NCBI GenBank assembly: GCA_964523295.1
Contig: CAZGAH010000008.1
Coordinates: forward strand, 26,781 to 90,780
DNA length: 64,000 bases
Origin: CAZGAH01 sp964523295
GTDB taxonomy: Bacteria > Desulfobacterota > Desulfovibrionia > Desulfovibrionales > Desulfovibrionaceae
Reading direction: 5' to 3'
Both the position numbers and the translations under genes were made by a program. The notes beneath the pieces were generated by a model. The model saw nothing but the letters and a program-made list of their open reading frames with translations, had not been told where the DNA came from and did no database searches. Positions 1-9,141 of this stretch are shown piece after piece (the first letter of the stretch is position 1; each line of letters begins with the position of its first letter).

Positions 1-423
1 CTTGGACTGGCACCCCTTGCCGGCTGGATCGCCGTCCACCCCGGCCTCCCGCTGCCGGCGCTGCTGCTGTTCTTCGGCGTCCTGTTCTGGGTCGCCGGTT
101 TCGACATCCTCTATGCCTGTCAGGACGTCGAATTCGATCGCAGCTGGAATCTCCGTTCCATCCCGGTCCGCTTCGGCATCGGCCCCGCCCTGCTCATCTC
201 CTCCTTCTGCCACGTCAACGCAGCCATCTTCTTCCTGCTGAGCGGCCTCGCCGCCTGGCTGCAATGGCCCTTTTTCCTCGTCTGGGCCCTGGTCAGCTCC
301 ATCCTGATCTTTGAACACACGCTGATCGACGAAAACGACCTGAGCCGGATCAACCTGGCCTTTTTCACGCTCAATGGCCTGATATCGATAGTTCTTTTCT
401 GTGGCGCGCTTCTGGCTTTGTAA
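1..423 (+). CDS. UbiA-family prenyltransferase, C-terminal part (cut by window start)
   Basis: An open frame enters from the left edge and ends at a TAA at 421-423, giving the last 140 residues. It is hydrophobic with several membrane helices. It carries a DILYACQDVEFDR stretch, which is the second aspartate-rich motif of UbiA prenyltransferases that binds Mg-diphosphate. The C-terminal ENDLSRINLAFFTLNG stretch is typical of the UbiA subgroup annotated MqnP or 4-hydroxybenzoate polyprenyltransferase in sulfate reducers. The enzyme would attach a polyprenyl chain to an aromatic quinone precursor in the inner membrane. Whether the pathway is futalosine menaquinone or ubiquinone cannot be told from this fragment. 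The gene converges on the Rel/SpoT gene, leaving only about 30 bases between the two stops. Confidence 0.85.
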   Translation, partial: LGLAPLAGWIAVHPGLPLPALLLFFGVLFWVAGFDILYACQDVEFDRSWNLRSIPVRFGIGPALLISSFCHVNAAIFFLLSGLAAWLQWPFFLVWALVSSILIFEHTLIDENDLSRINLAFFTLNGLISIVLFCGALLAL

Positions 424-454
424 ACCGGAGCGCGGGGTCTCCTGGAAAGCGGGA

Positions 455-2620
455 TCAGCCTGCCGGCGAAGTGACGCGGACGGCCTCGATGACATCCTGA
501 AGGCGTTTGATGCGGTCGATGATACGATAGAGATTGCCGGCGTCTTTGACCTCGACGGTGAAGAGCATTTCGGTTTTCCCGTCTACGTTGGAGCGGAAGG
601 AGCCTGAATCGATGTTGACGTTTTCCTCGGCGAGCAGGCCGCTGATGCTGGCGAGCATGCCCTTGACGTTGTTGCACTGAATACGGATCTTGGCCGGATA
701 CGGCTTGTCCTCCTGGCCGTCCCAGGAAATGGCCAGCAGTCGCTCGGGTTCCATGTTGTTGACGTTGGGGCAGTCGGGCGTGTGCACCATGACCCCGCGA
801 CCGCGGCTGATGTAGCCGATGATGGGATCCCCGGGAAGCGGATTGCAGCATTTGGCGAAACGGACGAGCACGTCGTCCACGCCTTTGATCCGGACGCTCT
901 CGGATCGTGGTTTGGCATCCGACCGCTCGCCTCTGGCCTCCGCCGTGCTTTCTTCCCGGGGCTCTTCCCGCTGCTCTTCCTTGGGCAGGAGCCGACGGAG
1001 GATCTTTTTCGGGGTCAGACGGGCGTAGCCGACGGCGGAAAAGAGGTCGTCGACGCTTTTGAAGGAGAGCTCACGAGCCAGCTGTTCGAAGAGATGCTCC
1101 TTGGTCGCCTTGGGCACGTTGATGCCCATTTTCCGGCCTTCTTTTTCGAGCATTTCCTTGGCCAGGGCGATAGAACGAGAGCGCTCCTCGTTGCGTATGT
1201 AGTGGTTGATGCAGGTTCTGGCCTTGGCGGTCTTGACGAATTTGAGCCAGTCGCGACTGGGATTGCGGTGCGGGTCGGTAATGATGGCCACGGAGTCGCC
1301 GTTGTTGAGCGTGCTGTTCAGGGGAACGAGCCGACCATTCACCTTGGCGCCCGCGCAGCGGTTTCCGACCTGCGTGTGAATGAGATAGGCAAAATCAACG
1401 GGTGTTGCGCCTTCGGGGAGTTCCTTGACGTCGCCACGCGGGGTGAAGACGTAGACCTCGTCCTTGAAGAGATCGAAGCGCAGCGAACGCAGGAACTCCC
1501 TGGAATCGCTCTCGGATTTCTGCCAGTCCAGAATCTGTCGCAGCCAGGAGAACTGGTCGACGGCCTTCCCGTCCAGCCGATGTTTGCCAACATCCTTGTA
1601 GAGCCAGTGCGCTGCCACGCCGTATTCGGCCAGGCGATGCATCTCCTGCGTGCGTATCTGAATTTCGATCCGCTGCCCGTCGGGTCCGATGACCGTCGTG
1701 TGCAGACTCTGGTACATGTTGGCCTTGGGCATGGAGATATAGTCCTTGAACCGCCCCGGCACAGGGTGCCAGGCAGCGTGGACCAGTCCCAGGGCCATGT
1801 AGCAATCCTTGACGCCCTGCAGAATGATACGAAAGGCGACCAGATCGTAGACCTGCTCCAGGGCGAGATTCTGCTGCAGCATCTTGCGATAGACGCTGTT
1901 GATGTGCTTGCTGCGTCCGAAGATGCGCCCCGAGAGCCCGTTTTTCGCCAACATGTCTTCGATGATGCCGACGACCTTTTCGATGTACTCGCTGCTGACG
2001 ATCTGCAGGGTATGGATGCCGCCGTGAATCTGCCCGTAGACATCGGGCTTGAGGTATTTGAGGCTGAGGTCTTCGAGTTCGACCTTGATGCGGTGTACGC
2101 CCAGCCGGTTGGCAAGCGGGGCGTAGATATCCATGGTTTCCTGGCTGATGAGCTTGCGCTTGGGCTCGGGCATGTAGTCGAGCGTGCGCATGTTATGCAA
2201 GCGGTCGGCGAGCTTGACGATAAGCACGCGGATATTCTCGGCCATGGCCAGCAGCATTTTTCGTATGTTTTCGGCCTGGGCCTGCTCCTTGGTGTCGAAG
2301 GTCATGAGGCTGATTTTCGTCACGCCGTCGACAATATCGGCGACCTCTTCGCCGAACTCCGCGTCGATTTCTTCTATGCTGGTCTTCGTGTCTTCGACCG
2401 TATCATGCAGCAGTGCCGCGGCGATGGTCGCCTCGTCGAGGCGCAGATCGGCCAGGATGTTGGCGACTTCGAGCGGGTGCGAGAGATAGGGTTCGCCGGA
2501 GCGTCGGGTCTGGCCGGCGTGGGCCGCGGCGGAAAAGACGTAGGCCTTCTGGATCAGGTCAATACCCGACTCGGGCATGTAGCCGGAAATTTTATCGATA
2601 ATCTCGTTGATACGGATCAT
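455..2620 (-). CDS. Bifunctional (p)ppGpp synthetase/hydrolase, Rel/SpoT family
   Basis: A protein of 721 residues, the normal length for long RelA/SpoT homologues. Domain order is as expected. An HD hydrolase comes first, with SHPLEVANIL and LLHDTVEDT. The synthetase domain follows, with FKDYISMPKANMYQSLHT and IEIQIRTQEMHRLAEYG. A TGS domain (VYVFTPRGDVKELPEGATP) comes next, and a C-terminal ACT/RRM-like regulatory domain with a conserved Cys pair (FAKCCNPLPGD) closes it. The intact HDxxED motif suggests hydrolase activity is kept, so this is the Rel/SpoT bifunctional type that both makes and degrades the stringent-response alarmone. The ATG at 2618-2620 was chosen because the following MIRINEIIDKISGYMPE matches family N termini. 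The open frame extends 72 codons further upstream without family-like sequence. Confidence 0.95.
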   Translation of the reverse strand: MIRINEIIDKISGYMPESGIDLIQKAYVFSAAAHAGQTRRSGEPYLSHPLEVANILADLRLDEATIAAALLHDTVEDTKTSIEEIDAEFGEEVADIVDGVTKISLMTFDTKEQAQAENIRKMLLAMAENIRVLIVKLADRLHNMRTLDYMPEPKRKLISQETMDIYAPLANRLGVHRIKVELEDLSLKYLKPDVYGQIHGGIHTLQIVSSEYIEKVVGIIEDMLAKNGLSGRIFGRSKHINSVYRKMLQQNLALEQVYDLVAFRIILQGVKDCYMALGLVHAAWHPVPGRFKDYISMPKANMYQSLHTTVIGPDGQRIEIQIRTQEMHRLAEYGVAAHWLYKDVGKHRLDGKAVDQFSWLRQILDWQKSESDSREFLRSLRFDLFKDEVYVFTPRGDVKELPEGATPVDFAYLIHTQVGNRCAGAKVNGRLVPLNSTLNNGDSVAIITDPHRNPSRDWLKFVKTAKARTCINHYIRNEERSRSIALAKEMLEKEGRKMGINVPKATKEHLFEQLARELSFKSVDDLFSAVGYARLTPKKILRRLLPKEEQREEPREESTAEARGERSDAKPRSESVRIKGVDDVLVRFAKCCNPLPGDPIIGYISRGRGVMVHTPDCPNVNNMEPERLLAISWDGQEDKPYPAKIRIQCNNVKGMLASISGLLAEENVNIDSGSFRSNVDGKTEMLFTVEVKDAGNLYRIIDRIKRLQDVIEAVRVTSPAG

Positions 2621-2694
2621 GATCGGAGCCTCGACGGGTTGGCCGTCCCGGACCGGACTGCGGGGCCGAAGTCCGCGGCCCCGCAGCTGGCGGT

Positions 2695-4386
2695 TTATTG
2701 AATGCGCTCGACGCGTTGCGCTGATTTCGGCGTCCACCAACGGATAAAGTTCCAGGTCAGGCCACTGGACGCCGGCTCGATGCCCTGAAAGCGCGACTGG
2801 ATGATTGGCAGGGCGTAGGGGACGAAGAGAAAGCAATAGGGCTGATCGCGATGAAAAATCTCCTGCACCCGGTCATAAATTTCCTTGCGCCGGCCTTGAT
2901 CCAGCGTATGCCGCCCATCATCGAGCAATGCGTCGAGTTCGTGATTACTGTAACCGACGTGATTCAATCCGCCGGGCATGGCCTTCGACGAATGCCAGAC
3001 TTCGTAAATATCGGGATCCTGGGAAATGGACCAGCCCAGAATGAGCGCATCGAACTGACGCTTGTCGACAAATTCCTTGAGAAAGGCCGCCCATTCGACG
3101 GTGCGAATTTTCACCTCGATGCCAATTTCCTTCAGCCGGCTCTGAATGATGGTGGCGGCTTTGACGCGCATCTCGTTGCCCTGGTTGGTCAGGATGGTGA
3201 AACTGAATGTCGTTTTGTCCTTTTCCAGCAGGCCGTCGCCATTGCTATCGCGCCAGCCGGCCTCGGCGAGCAGGGTTTTGGCCTTGTTCGGGTCGTAGAC
3301 GTAGTCGACGATCTTTTCATTGTACATCCAGGTGCCCGGCTTGTACGGCCCGATGGTGGGAACCCCCAGTCCGAGCAGGACGCCTTTGATGATTTCCTGT
3401 TTGTTGATGGCGTGGGCCAATGCCTGACGCACGCGGACATCGGTAAAGAGCGGATTCGAGAGGTTGTAGCCCAGGTAGGTATAGCCAAAGGACAGGTACT
3501 TGAATTTCCGGTAATCCTTCTCCCATTGCTTCCCCTGCGTCTGAAACAGGTATTGCTGCGGCGTCAATCCCATCCAGTCCAGATTTCCGGACTTGAGTTC
3601 CAGAAACATGGTTGACATATCGGGAATAATCCGAAAAACGACTTCGTCGAGATAGGGTCTGCCTTCGAAGTAATCATCGCGGGCGACGAGCGTCACCCGT
3701 TGCCCCGGAATCCATTCCTTGAGCCGGTACGGCCCGGCGCCGACGGGATCGCGGCTGTATCGTGTCGAGAGTAGATTTTCTCCTTTAAGCACGTGTTTGG
3801 GAAGCAGACCGCTCATCCAGGTAGTCAACGCGGGGGCATAGGGCCGTTCATAGGCGACCTCAAAGGTGTAGCGATCGATCACCTTGAATTCCTTGATGAC
3901 CTTGAAATTTTCTGCGTAGGCGGTCGGGGTCTTGGGATCGATCATGAGTTTGTAGGTGAATTCGGCGTCCTCGGCGGTAACTTCCTTGCCGTCCTGCCAG
4001 AGCATACCCTTGCGCAGGGTAAAGCGCAGCAGCCGCCCCTCCTGGAGCACCTCGTAGTTTTCGGCGGCCCAGGGAATAATCTGGAGGTCTTTGTCATACT
4101 TGAGGGGCGCGATGTACAGGAGGTCGGCGATTTCATGCGATGCGCTGTCCGAGGCCAGCGGATAGATGAGGTTGGAGGCCTCGCCGATGCTCCCGGTAAT
4201 AATACGACCGCCGTATTCCGGAGCAAGCACGGCGTCGGGCGCCGCGGACCCGGGCGTATGGGCGGGACTTCGCTCCGAGAATCGCTTCTCTTCGTCGACG
4301 GTGTCGGCAGGCTGAGTCGAGTCACAGCCGGCGACAAGCAGCCCCAGCAGAATACAGGACAGCATGGCTATCAATCCGGGTTTCAT
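2695..4386 (-). CDS. Peptide ABC transporter substrate-binding lipoprotein (SBP_bac_5 family)
   Basis: 563 residues. The N terminus has a positively charged start, a hydrophobic core and a lipobox (LLVAGC), so the mature protein should be lipid-anchored in the periplasm. The body is a class C (DppA/OppA-like) solute-binding protein: RFTLRKGMLWQDGKEVTAED, DPVGAGPYRLKEW, VRQALAHAINKQEII and the C-terminal GWSISQDPD stretch are family landmarks. It probably captures oligopeptides or similar solutes for an ABC importer. No permease or ATPase gene lies beside it, so the transporter partner must be elsewhere. The start at 4386 has a purine-rich ribosome site (GGGGAAAGAAG) just upstream; the longer frame to 4506 adds no signal-peptide-like sequence. 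It lies 74 bases upstream of the Rel/SpoT start on the same strand and may be co-transcribed with it. Confidence 0.9.
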   Translation of the reverse strand: MKPGLIAMLSCILLGLLVAGCDSTQPADTVDEEKRFSERSPAHTPGSAAPDAVLAPEYGGRIITGSIGEASNLIYPLASDSASHEIADLLYIAPLKYDKDLQIIPWAAENYEVLQEGRLLRFTLRKGMLWQDGKEVTAEDAEFTYKLMIDPKTPTAYAENFKVIKEFKVIDRYTFEVAYERPYAPALTTWMSGLLPKHVLKGENLLSTRYSRDPVGAGPYRLKEWIPGQRVTLVARDDYFEGRPYLDEVVFRIIPDMSTMFLELKSGNLDWMGLTPQQYLFQTQGKQWEKDYRKFKYLSFGYTYLGYNLSNPLFTDVRVRQALAHAINKQEIIKGVLLGLGVPTIGPYKPGTWMYNEKIVDYVYDPNKAKTLLAEAGWRDSNGDGLLEKDKTTFSFTILTNQGNEMRVKAATIIQSRLKEIGIEVKIRTVEWAAFLKEFVDKRQFDALILGWSISQDPDIYEVWHSSKAMPGGLNHVGYSNHELDALLDDGRHTLDQGRRKEIYDRVQEIFHRDQPYCFLFVPYALPIIQSRFQGIEPASSGLTWNFIRWWTPKSAQRVERIQ

Positions 4387-4705
4387 TATTCTTCTTTCCC
4401 CTGTTGCCATTTTCCCCAAAATGGATATACATCGTGGAAAACGTGGCCTGTCGGTTCGCAGTGTCAGCCACAAAGCAGAGCTTGCCCATAACGCCCGAGA
4501 ACACATGACGCGTATCAGGCTCCGTCAACCGCACCCGGTCGCGCGTCAGTTTCAGTATGGAGCAGAGCGAAAAAAAAGCCAAGCATGGCTTGATTCCCTG
4601 TATTTTTTTGATTATTTGTCCCTTTCTTCTCCGCGTCAGGAAAGACAATGCCAGAAATTTTCAATGTCTACAAATAGTTATTTTTTCAGGGAGCAGTAAA
4701 GCCTT
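4387..4705. other. Divergent intergenic region, no gene
   Basis: About 320 bases between the divergent peptide-binding gene and SNF2 gene. It must hold both promoters, but no convincing -35/-10 pair stands out. The open frames crossing it look like random extensions without family sequence. Confidence 0.6.
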
Positions 4706-7700
4706 ATGGAGAAGTTCGACGAGAGCAAGGTAAAAGCCCTCCTCCAGGAATTCGTGAAGGATTCGGTCCCGGAGTATATCCTTGATGGAGCCCAGTACAT
4801 CATCGCCAACGGGGGTATTCAAAAACTCAGTCTGCGGAAAAACGAGAATATCTGGGACGTCGAGGGGAATATCCAGGGCGAGGATTTCCAGATCTATTCA
4901 TCCGAATTGACGCTCAACTTCACGGAAAGTGGCGTCACCTACTACTGTAATTGCCCGGATTCCTTCTCAGGAGTCTGCCGGCATGTGGCTGCTACGGTTA
5001 TCAAATTCCTCGCCTCGCTGGATACGGGCGGCGAAGACGAGCCCGCGTTGCCCAAGTCGGAGTGGCGGCAGACTTTTCGCAGTTTTTTTTCCTCCGACCC
5101 GGAGCCTGAGCCGGGCCGGCATTATTACGTATTCAATTTCTTTCCCGAGCCGGGCCGGCTTCAGGTTGCGCTGTTCCGGGCCAGACAGAACAAGTCCGGG
5201 CTGTCCACCGTCAAGACGGCGATCACCCTGGAGCAGATCATCCGCAACCCGGACTGGGCGGAACTGTCGCCACTGCTGCCCAAGGTCGCCGAGCAGATCG
5301 AAAAATACATCGGCTACGAGGGCCATCGGGTCGAATTGCCCGACGCGCTGCTCACCCTGCTGTTCCGGGCCATAAAAAAAGAGTACTACCTGTTCTGGTG
5401 CGACACCGAGCAGCCCGTCCGCATCGAAGAAAAGAGCATGCGGCTGATGCTCAAACCGCAGCTCGGCCCCGATGGCCTGCGTTTCGAGGTCATGCTTGGC
5501 CGCGAGGGCAAGGCCCCGTTCTCCATCGTCGGGCAGGAGGCCTTCTTTTATGGGCAGATGCCCCTGTGGGTCTGCTGGAACAAAGGATTCTATCCCGTAC
5601 AGACAGGGCTGGATTCCAGGCTGGTCCAGGAGCTTGTCGAAAATCCGCCGCTCATTCCCCACAACGATATCTCCGAATTTCTTGATCGCGTCTGGACCAA
5701 ACTGCCGGCCTCGGATTTGCACGGTCAGGAAGAATTCCTGAACCACATCAAGCCGATCTTCGTGCCCGCGCAACACTCGCCCAAATTGTTTCTGGGCGAG
5801 GAAGGCAGCCTGCTCACCCTGCAGATTCAGAATGTCTATGAAACCGAGCACGGCGAAATCAGCCTGCCCGGCCCCAACCCCGACATGCAGACCGGCAGTT
5901 ATCAGGTCGACAGCAAGGCCTTTCTCATCCTGCGGGATCGCGAAAAAGAGGCGCTGCTGCAGCAACAGCTCCAGGAGCTGCATTTTCAGCCCCGCAGCAA
6001 CGCCATGTGGTTTCTCGAACCCGAGGAGGCAATCGCCTTTCTGCTCGACGGCTACCCCAAACTGGTCGAATCCTATCGGATTTACGGGGAAAAAGATCTC
6101 ACGCGCTACAAGGTCAGACTCAGCCAGCCGGTGATCGTGGCATCCGTCGAAAGCAAGGAAGAGGAAAAATGGTTCACGCTCGATCTGAACGTGCAGTACG
6201 ACGATCAGAAAGTCCCCATCGATAAAATCTGGAAAGCCTGGACCCAAGGCAAGCGGTACGTCCAGCTCAAAGACGGGTCCTACACCAGTCTACCCGAGAC
6301 CTGGCTCAAAAAACTGGGGCACAAGCTCAAGGCCCTCGGACTTGACCCGGACAAGCCGCCGCAGCGAACCTTCAAGCAGTTCGAAGCGCCCGTGCTGGAC
6401 AAGATACTCGATGAGCTTCCAGAGGCGACGACGGATTCCTTCTGGAATAAACTGCGCAACAACATCAACAATTTCAACGAAATCAGACAGCTTGCCGTGC
6501 CTGCCGGCCTCCAGGCGACGCTACGGCCCTACCAGGTGCAGGGCCTCAGCTACCTCAATTTCCTCCGGGAGTACGGCTTCGGCGGAATCCTTGCCGACGA
6601 AATGGGTCTGGGCAAGACCATCCAGACCCTGGCTTTCGTCCAGCACATGGTCAACACCGGCCATAACGGCCCCAACCTCATCGCCGTGCCCACCTCCGTG
6701 CTCCCGAACTGGGAACGGGAGGCGGAAAAATTCGTGCCCAATCTGGAACGGCTCGTCATCTACGGCACCCGCCGCGAGGGCATGTTCAAAAAAATCAAGA
6801 AGGCCAACCTGGTGCTGACAACCTACGCGCTGCTGCGCCGCGACCTCGAAGAACTCCAGAAATACGAGTTCAATTCCATCATTCTCGACGAAGCGCAGAA
6901 CATCAAGAATCCGAACACGATCACCGCGCGCTCGGTGCGCAAGCTGGCCTCCAAGCTCAGAATCTGTCTCTCCGGTACGCCCATCGAAAACAACCTGTTC
7001 GAACTCTGGTCGCTCTTCGAGTTCCTCATGCCCGGTTTTCTCGGCTCGCAGCACTCTTTCCAGCGCGGCATCGTCAAGCCCATCAAGGACGGCGACGACG
7101 AATCCCTCGAATTCCTGCGCACGCGGGTCAAACCCTTTATTCTCCGCCGCACGAAAAGCGAGGTCGCCAAGGACCTGCCACCCAAGGTCGAGAGCACCTA
7201 TTACTGCGCGCTGGCCGAAGGACAGATCGATCTGTACGCCGCGCTGGCCAAAAAGCTCAAGGAACAGGTCCTGCAAACGGTCGACGAAAAAGGCCTGGCC
7301 AAGAGCCAGATGTCCATCCTCGACGCGCTGCTCAAGCTGCGGCAGATCTGCTGCCACCCCAGACTGCTCAAGCTGGATATGCCGGGCTTCACCACCAACC
7401 TGCCCTCCGGCAAGTTCGATGCCTTCAAGGACATGGTCACCGACATCATCGAAGAAGGCCACAAGGTGCTCGTCTTCTCCCAGTTCGTCCAGATGCTGCA
7501 CATCATCCGCTCCTGGCTGGTCATCAACGAAACCCCCTTCGCCTATCTCGACGGCTCCAGCAAGGACCGCTTCGAACAGGTCGATCGTTTCAACAACAGT
7601 CCCGATATCCCCATCTTCCTCATCTCGCTCAAGGCCGGCGGCACGGGACTGAATCTGACCAGCGCCGACTACGTCCACTCCGACCCCTGGTGGAATCCGG

Positions 7701-7909
7701 CTGTCGAAAACCAGGCCACGGACCGTACCCACCGCATCGGGCAGACCCGGCAGGTCTTCTCCTACAAGTTCATCTGCCAGAACACCGTGGAGGAAAAGAT
7801 ACTCAAGTTGCAGGAAATGAAGCGTAGCGTGGCCGAATCCATAATCCCCGGCCAGGAAGCCTGGAAAACCCTGACCCGCGAGGACCTGGAACAGCTGTTC
7901 GAGGTATAA
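4706..7909 (+). CDS. SNF2-family DNA helicase/ATPase with N-terminal SWIM zinc finger
   Basis: 1067 residues. Near residue 79 is a SWIM finger (CNCPDSFSGVCRHVA, the CxC...CxH pattern), which binds DNA or protein. The SNF2 ATPase occupies the last ~440 residues: ADEMGLGKTIQTL (Walker A, about residue 630), a DEAQ box (IILDEAQNIKN, about 729), LSGTPIENNLFELWSLF, and the helicase C lobe ending in NQATDRTHRIGQTRQVF. The middle region has no motif I recognise and is typical of bacterial HepA/SNF2 proteins. It would be an ATP-driven DNA translocase remodelling protein-DNA complexes. A ribosome site (AGGGAG) precedes the ATG. A second SNF2 gene and a separate SWIM protein converge on it from the other side, so the locus looks like one functional cluster. 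Confidence 0.92.
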   Translation: MEKFDESKVKALLQEFVKDSVPEYILDGAQYIIANGGIQKLSLRKNENIWDVEGNIQGEDFQIYSSELTLNFTESGVTYYCNCPDSFSGVCRHVAATVIKFLASLDTGGEDEPALPKSEWRQTFRSFFSSDPEPEPGRHYYVFNFFPEPGRLQVALFRARQNKSGLSTVKTAITLEQIIRNPDWAELSPLLPKVAEQIEKYIGYEGHRVELPDALLTLLFRAIKKEYYLFWCDTEQPVRIEEKSMRLMLKPQLGPDGLRFEVMLGREGKAPFSIVGQEAFFYGQMPLWVCWNKGFYPVQTGLDSRLVQELVENPPLIPHNDISEFLDRVWTKLPASDLHGQEEFLNHIKPIFVPAQHSPKLFLGEEGSLLTLQIQNVYETEHGEISLPGPNPDMQTGSYQVDSKAFLILRDREKEALLQQQLQELHFQPRSNAMWFLEPEEAIAFLLDGYPKLVESYRIYGEKDLTRYKVRLSQPVIVASVESKEEEKWFTLDLNVQYDDQKVPIDKIWKAWTQGKRYVQLKDGSYTSLPETWLKKLGHKLKALGLDPDKPPQRTFKQFEAPVLDKILDELPEATTDSFWNKLRNNINNFNEIRQLAVPAGLQATLRPYQVQGLSYLNFLREYGFGGILADEMGLGKTIQTLAFVQHMVNTGHNGPNLIAVPTSVLPNWEREAEKFVPNLERLVIYGTRREGMFKKIKKANLVLTTYALLRRDLEELQKYEFNSIILDEAQNIKNPNTITARSVRKLASKLRICLSGTPIENNLFELWSLFEFLMPGFLGSQHSFQRGIVKPIKDGDDESLEFLRTRVKPFILRRTKSEVAKDLPPKVESTYYCALAEGQIDLYAALAKKLKEQVLQTVDEKGLAKSQMSILDALLKLRQICCHPRLLKLDMPGFTTNLPSGKFDAFKDMVTDIIEEGHKVLVFSQFVQMLHIIRSWLVINETPFAYLDGSSKDRFEQVDRFNNSPDIPIFLISLKAGGTGLNLTSADYVHSDPWWNPAVENQATDRTHRIGQTRQVFSYKFICQNTVEEKILKLQEMKRSVAESIIPGQEAWKTLTREDLEQLFEV

Positions 7910-7979
7910 GCCCGCGCCGATACGCCGCCTGGACTGACCGGCGGTCTCGGCGACGGCGAGCGGTCAACAAAGACCTGAT

Positions 7980-9125
7980 TCAGCCGGAGTGCTCGTCGTG
8001 CAATGCCGCGTGCATGGCTTTCAATGCCTCCAGGGTGCGGCTCTGCAGGTTGACCCGGCCGCGGATGTTTTCCCACCGATAAACGCTGGCAGCGGAGACG
8101 CCCAGGCGCTCGGCAAAGTCTGCGGGCTCGAGGCCGAGGCGTTTTCTCAGACCCGCAATGCGCGGACCCGTGGGCGCAAAGACCGCCCTTTTCGCCTTTC
8201 TGGTTGCGACGGCTGCGGACTCTCTGACCGGGGAAACGGATTCGGGCGGCGACGTCGGCGCTGGCGCAGACTTCTCCCGGAGTTCACGCGCGCGCGCCTT
8301 ACCGTGATCCGCCTTTGGCAACGCCTCGGCAGCAGCTTTTCTCCCCCTGGCGGGCTTGCTGGTCTTCGGGGCCGGCGGAGCCGAGGACGCTGGAGCCGAG
8401 GCAGGCGTCAGGGCCGTCGTGTCGGCGAACTCGATTCCGAAGATATCGGACAACGAGTCATCGCTGAGCGCGTTGTCGCCGCAGGGCTGGCCGTCCGGCA
8501 AGCTGATCCCCGCGGCGATGAGCGCCTGCGGATCCACTCCGCGCAGGAGAAACAGCAGGCCCGGATCGGTATCCAGACGGCTGCCCACGCCGTAGAGCAC
8601 GGCGGCCACATGCTTGCACATGACGGCGCTGTCCGGGCAGCTGCACGCAAGGCGAATCTCCCTGGGCAAGGGAAACAGGCCCTCGTTCTGCTCGGTGACG
8701 ATGCGCATGACCTCTGACGACAGCTTGCCCTGAAGCAGCTCGATAAGCGAGGCAATCTGCCCGGCGCAACGCTGCACGATGCGCTCCCATTTGCCCGAAT
8801 CCAGCGGCTGCACCGTGATACCGACCCGATACAGCTCCGTGCCGCTCACGAAGGCCTCAATCTTTCCCGGCTGCACGGCCAAGTGGCAGACCGAGCCGTT
8901 GCGAACGTAGGTCCGGCCGCGCGGCAGGCGATTTTCGTAATCGGAAAAGGACTCCAGATGCCCGCACCAGCCTTTGCCCCAGAAGCTAGCGGCAATGGTG
9001 CGGCCCGCGATGCAGACCGGCTGCACCTGCTGGCCCTGCTTGCGCAGCTTGTCCATCTCTTTTTGCGCCCTGGCGCGGCGCGCGGCAACCGGAACATACT
9101 CCCGGAACTGATATCCCCATCCCAT
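7980..9125 (-). CDS. SWIM zinc-finger protein with C-terminal XRE-type helix-turn-helix
   Basis: 381 residues. The N-terminal half matches the bacterial SWIM-protein family (WGKGWCGHLESFSDYENRL, then CSCPDSAVMCKHVAAVLYG, the CxC...CxH zinc ligands). A low-complexity Ala/Pro/Lys linker (about residues 245-310) leads to a C-terminal helix-turn-helix of XRE type (LRKRLGLEPADFAERLGVSA, then SVYRWENIRGRVN). Family knowledge: such SWIM proteins are usually encoded next to SNF2 helicases and are presumed partners. Here the start lies 16 bases downstream of the stop of the second SNF2 gene, so they form an operon. The fused HTH suggests sequence-specific DNA recognition for the helicase or self-regulation, which is inference. 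Confidence 0.88.
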   Translation of the reverse strand: MGWGYQFREYVPVAARRARAQKEMDKLRKQGQQVQPVCIAGRTIAASFWGKGWCGHLESFSDYENRLPRGRTYVRNGSVCHLAVQPGKIEAFVSGTELYRVGITVQPLDSGKWERIVQRCAGQIASLIELLQGKLSSEVMRIVTEQNEGLFPLPREIRLACSCPDSAVMCKHVAAVLYGVGSRLDTDPGLLFLLRGVDPQALIAAGISLPDGQPCGDNALSDDSLSDIFGIEFADTTALTPASAPASSAPPAPKTSKPARGRKAAAEALPKADHGKARARELREKSAPAPTSPPESVSPVRESAAVATRKAKRAVFAPTGPRIAGLRKRLGLEPADFAERLGVSAASVYRWENIRGRVNLQSRTLEALKAMHAALHDEHSG

Positions 9126-9141
9126 CGTCTTTCCTCCTGCC

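Noticed and set aside
782..2701. Long plus-strand open frame of 639 codons
   Set aside because: It is the antisense of the Rel/SpoT gene. The minus-strand frame has full domain structure, and this one has none.
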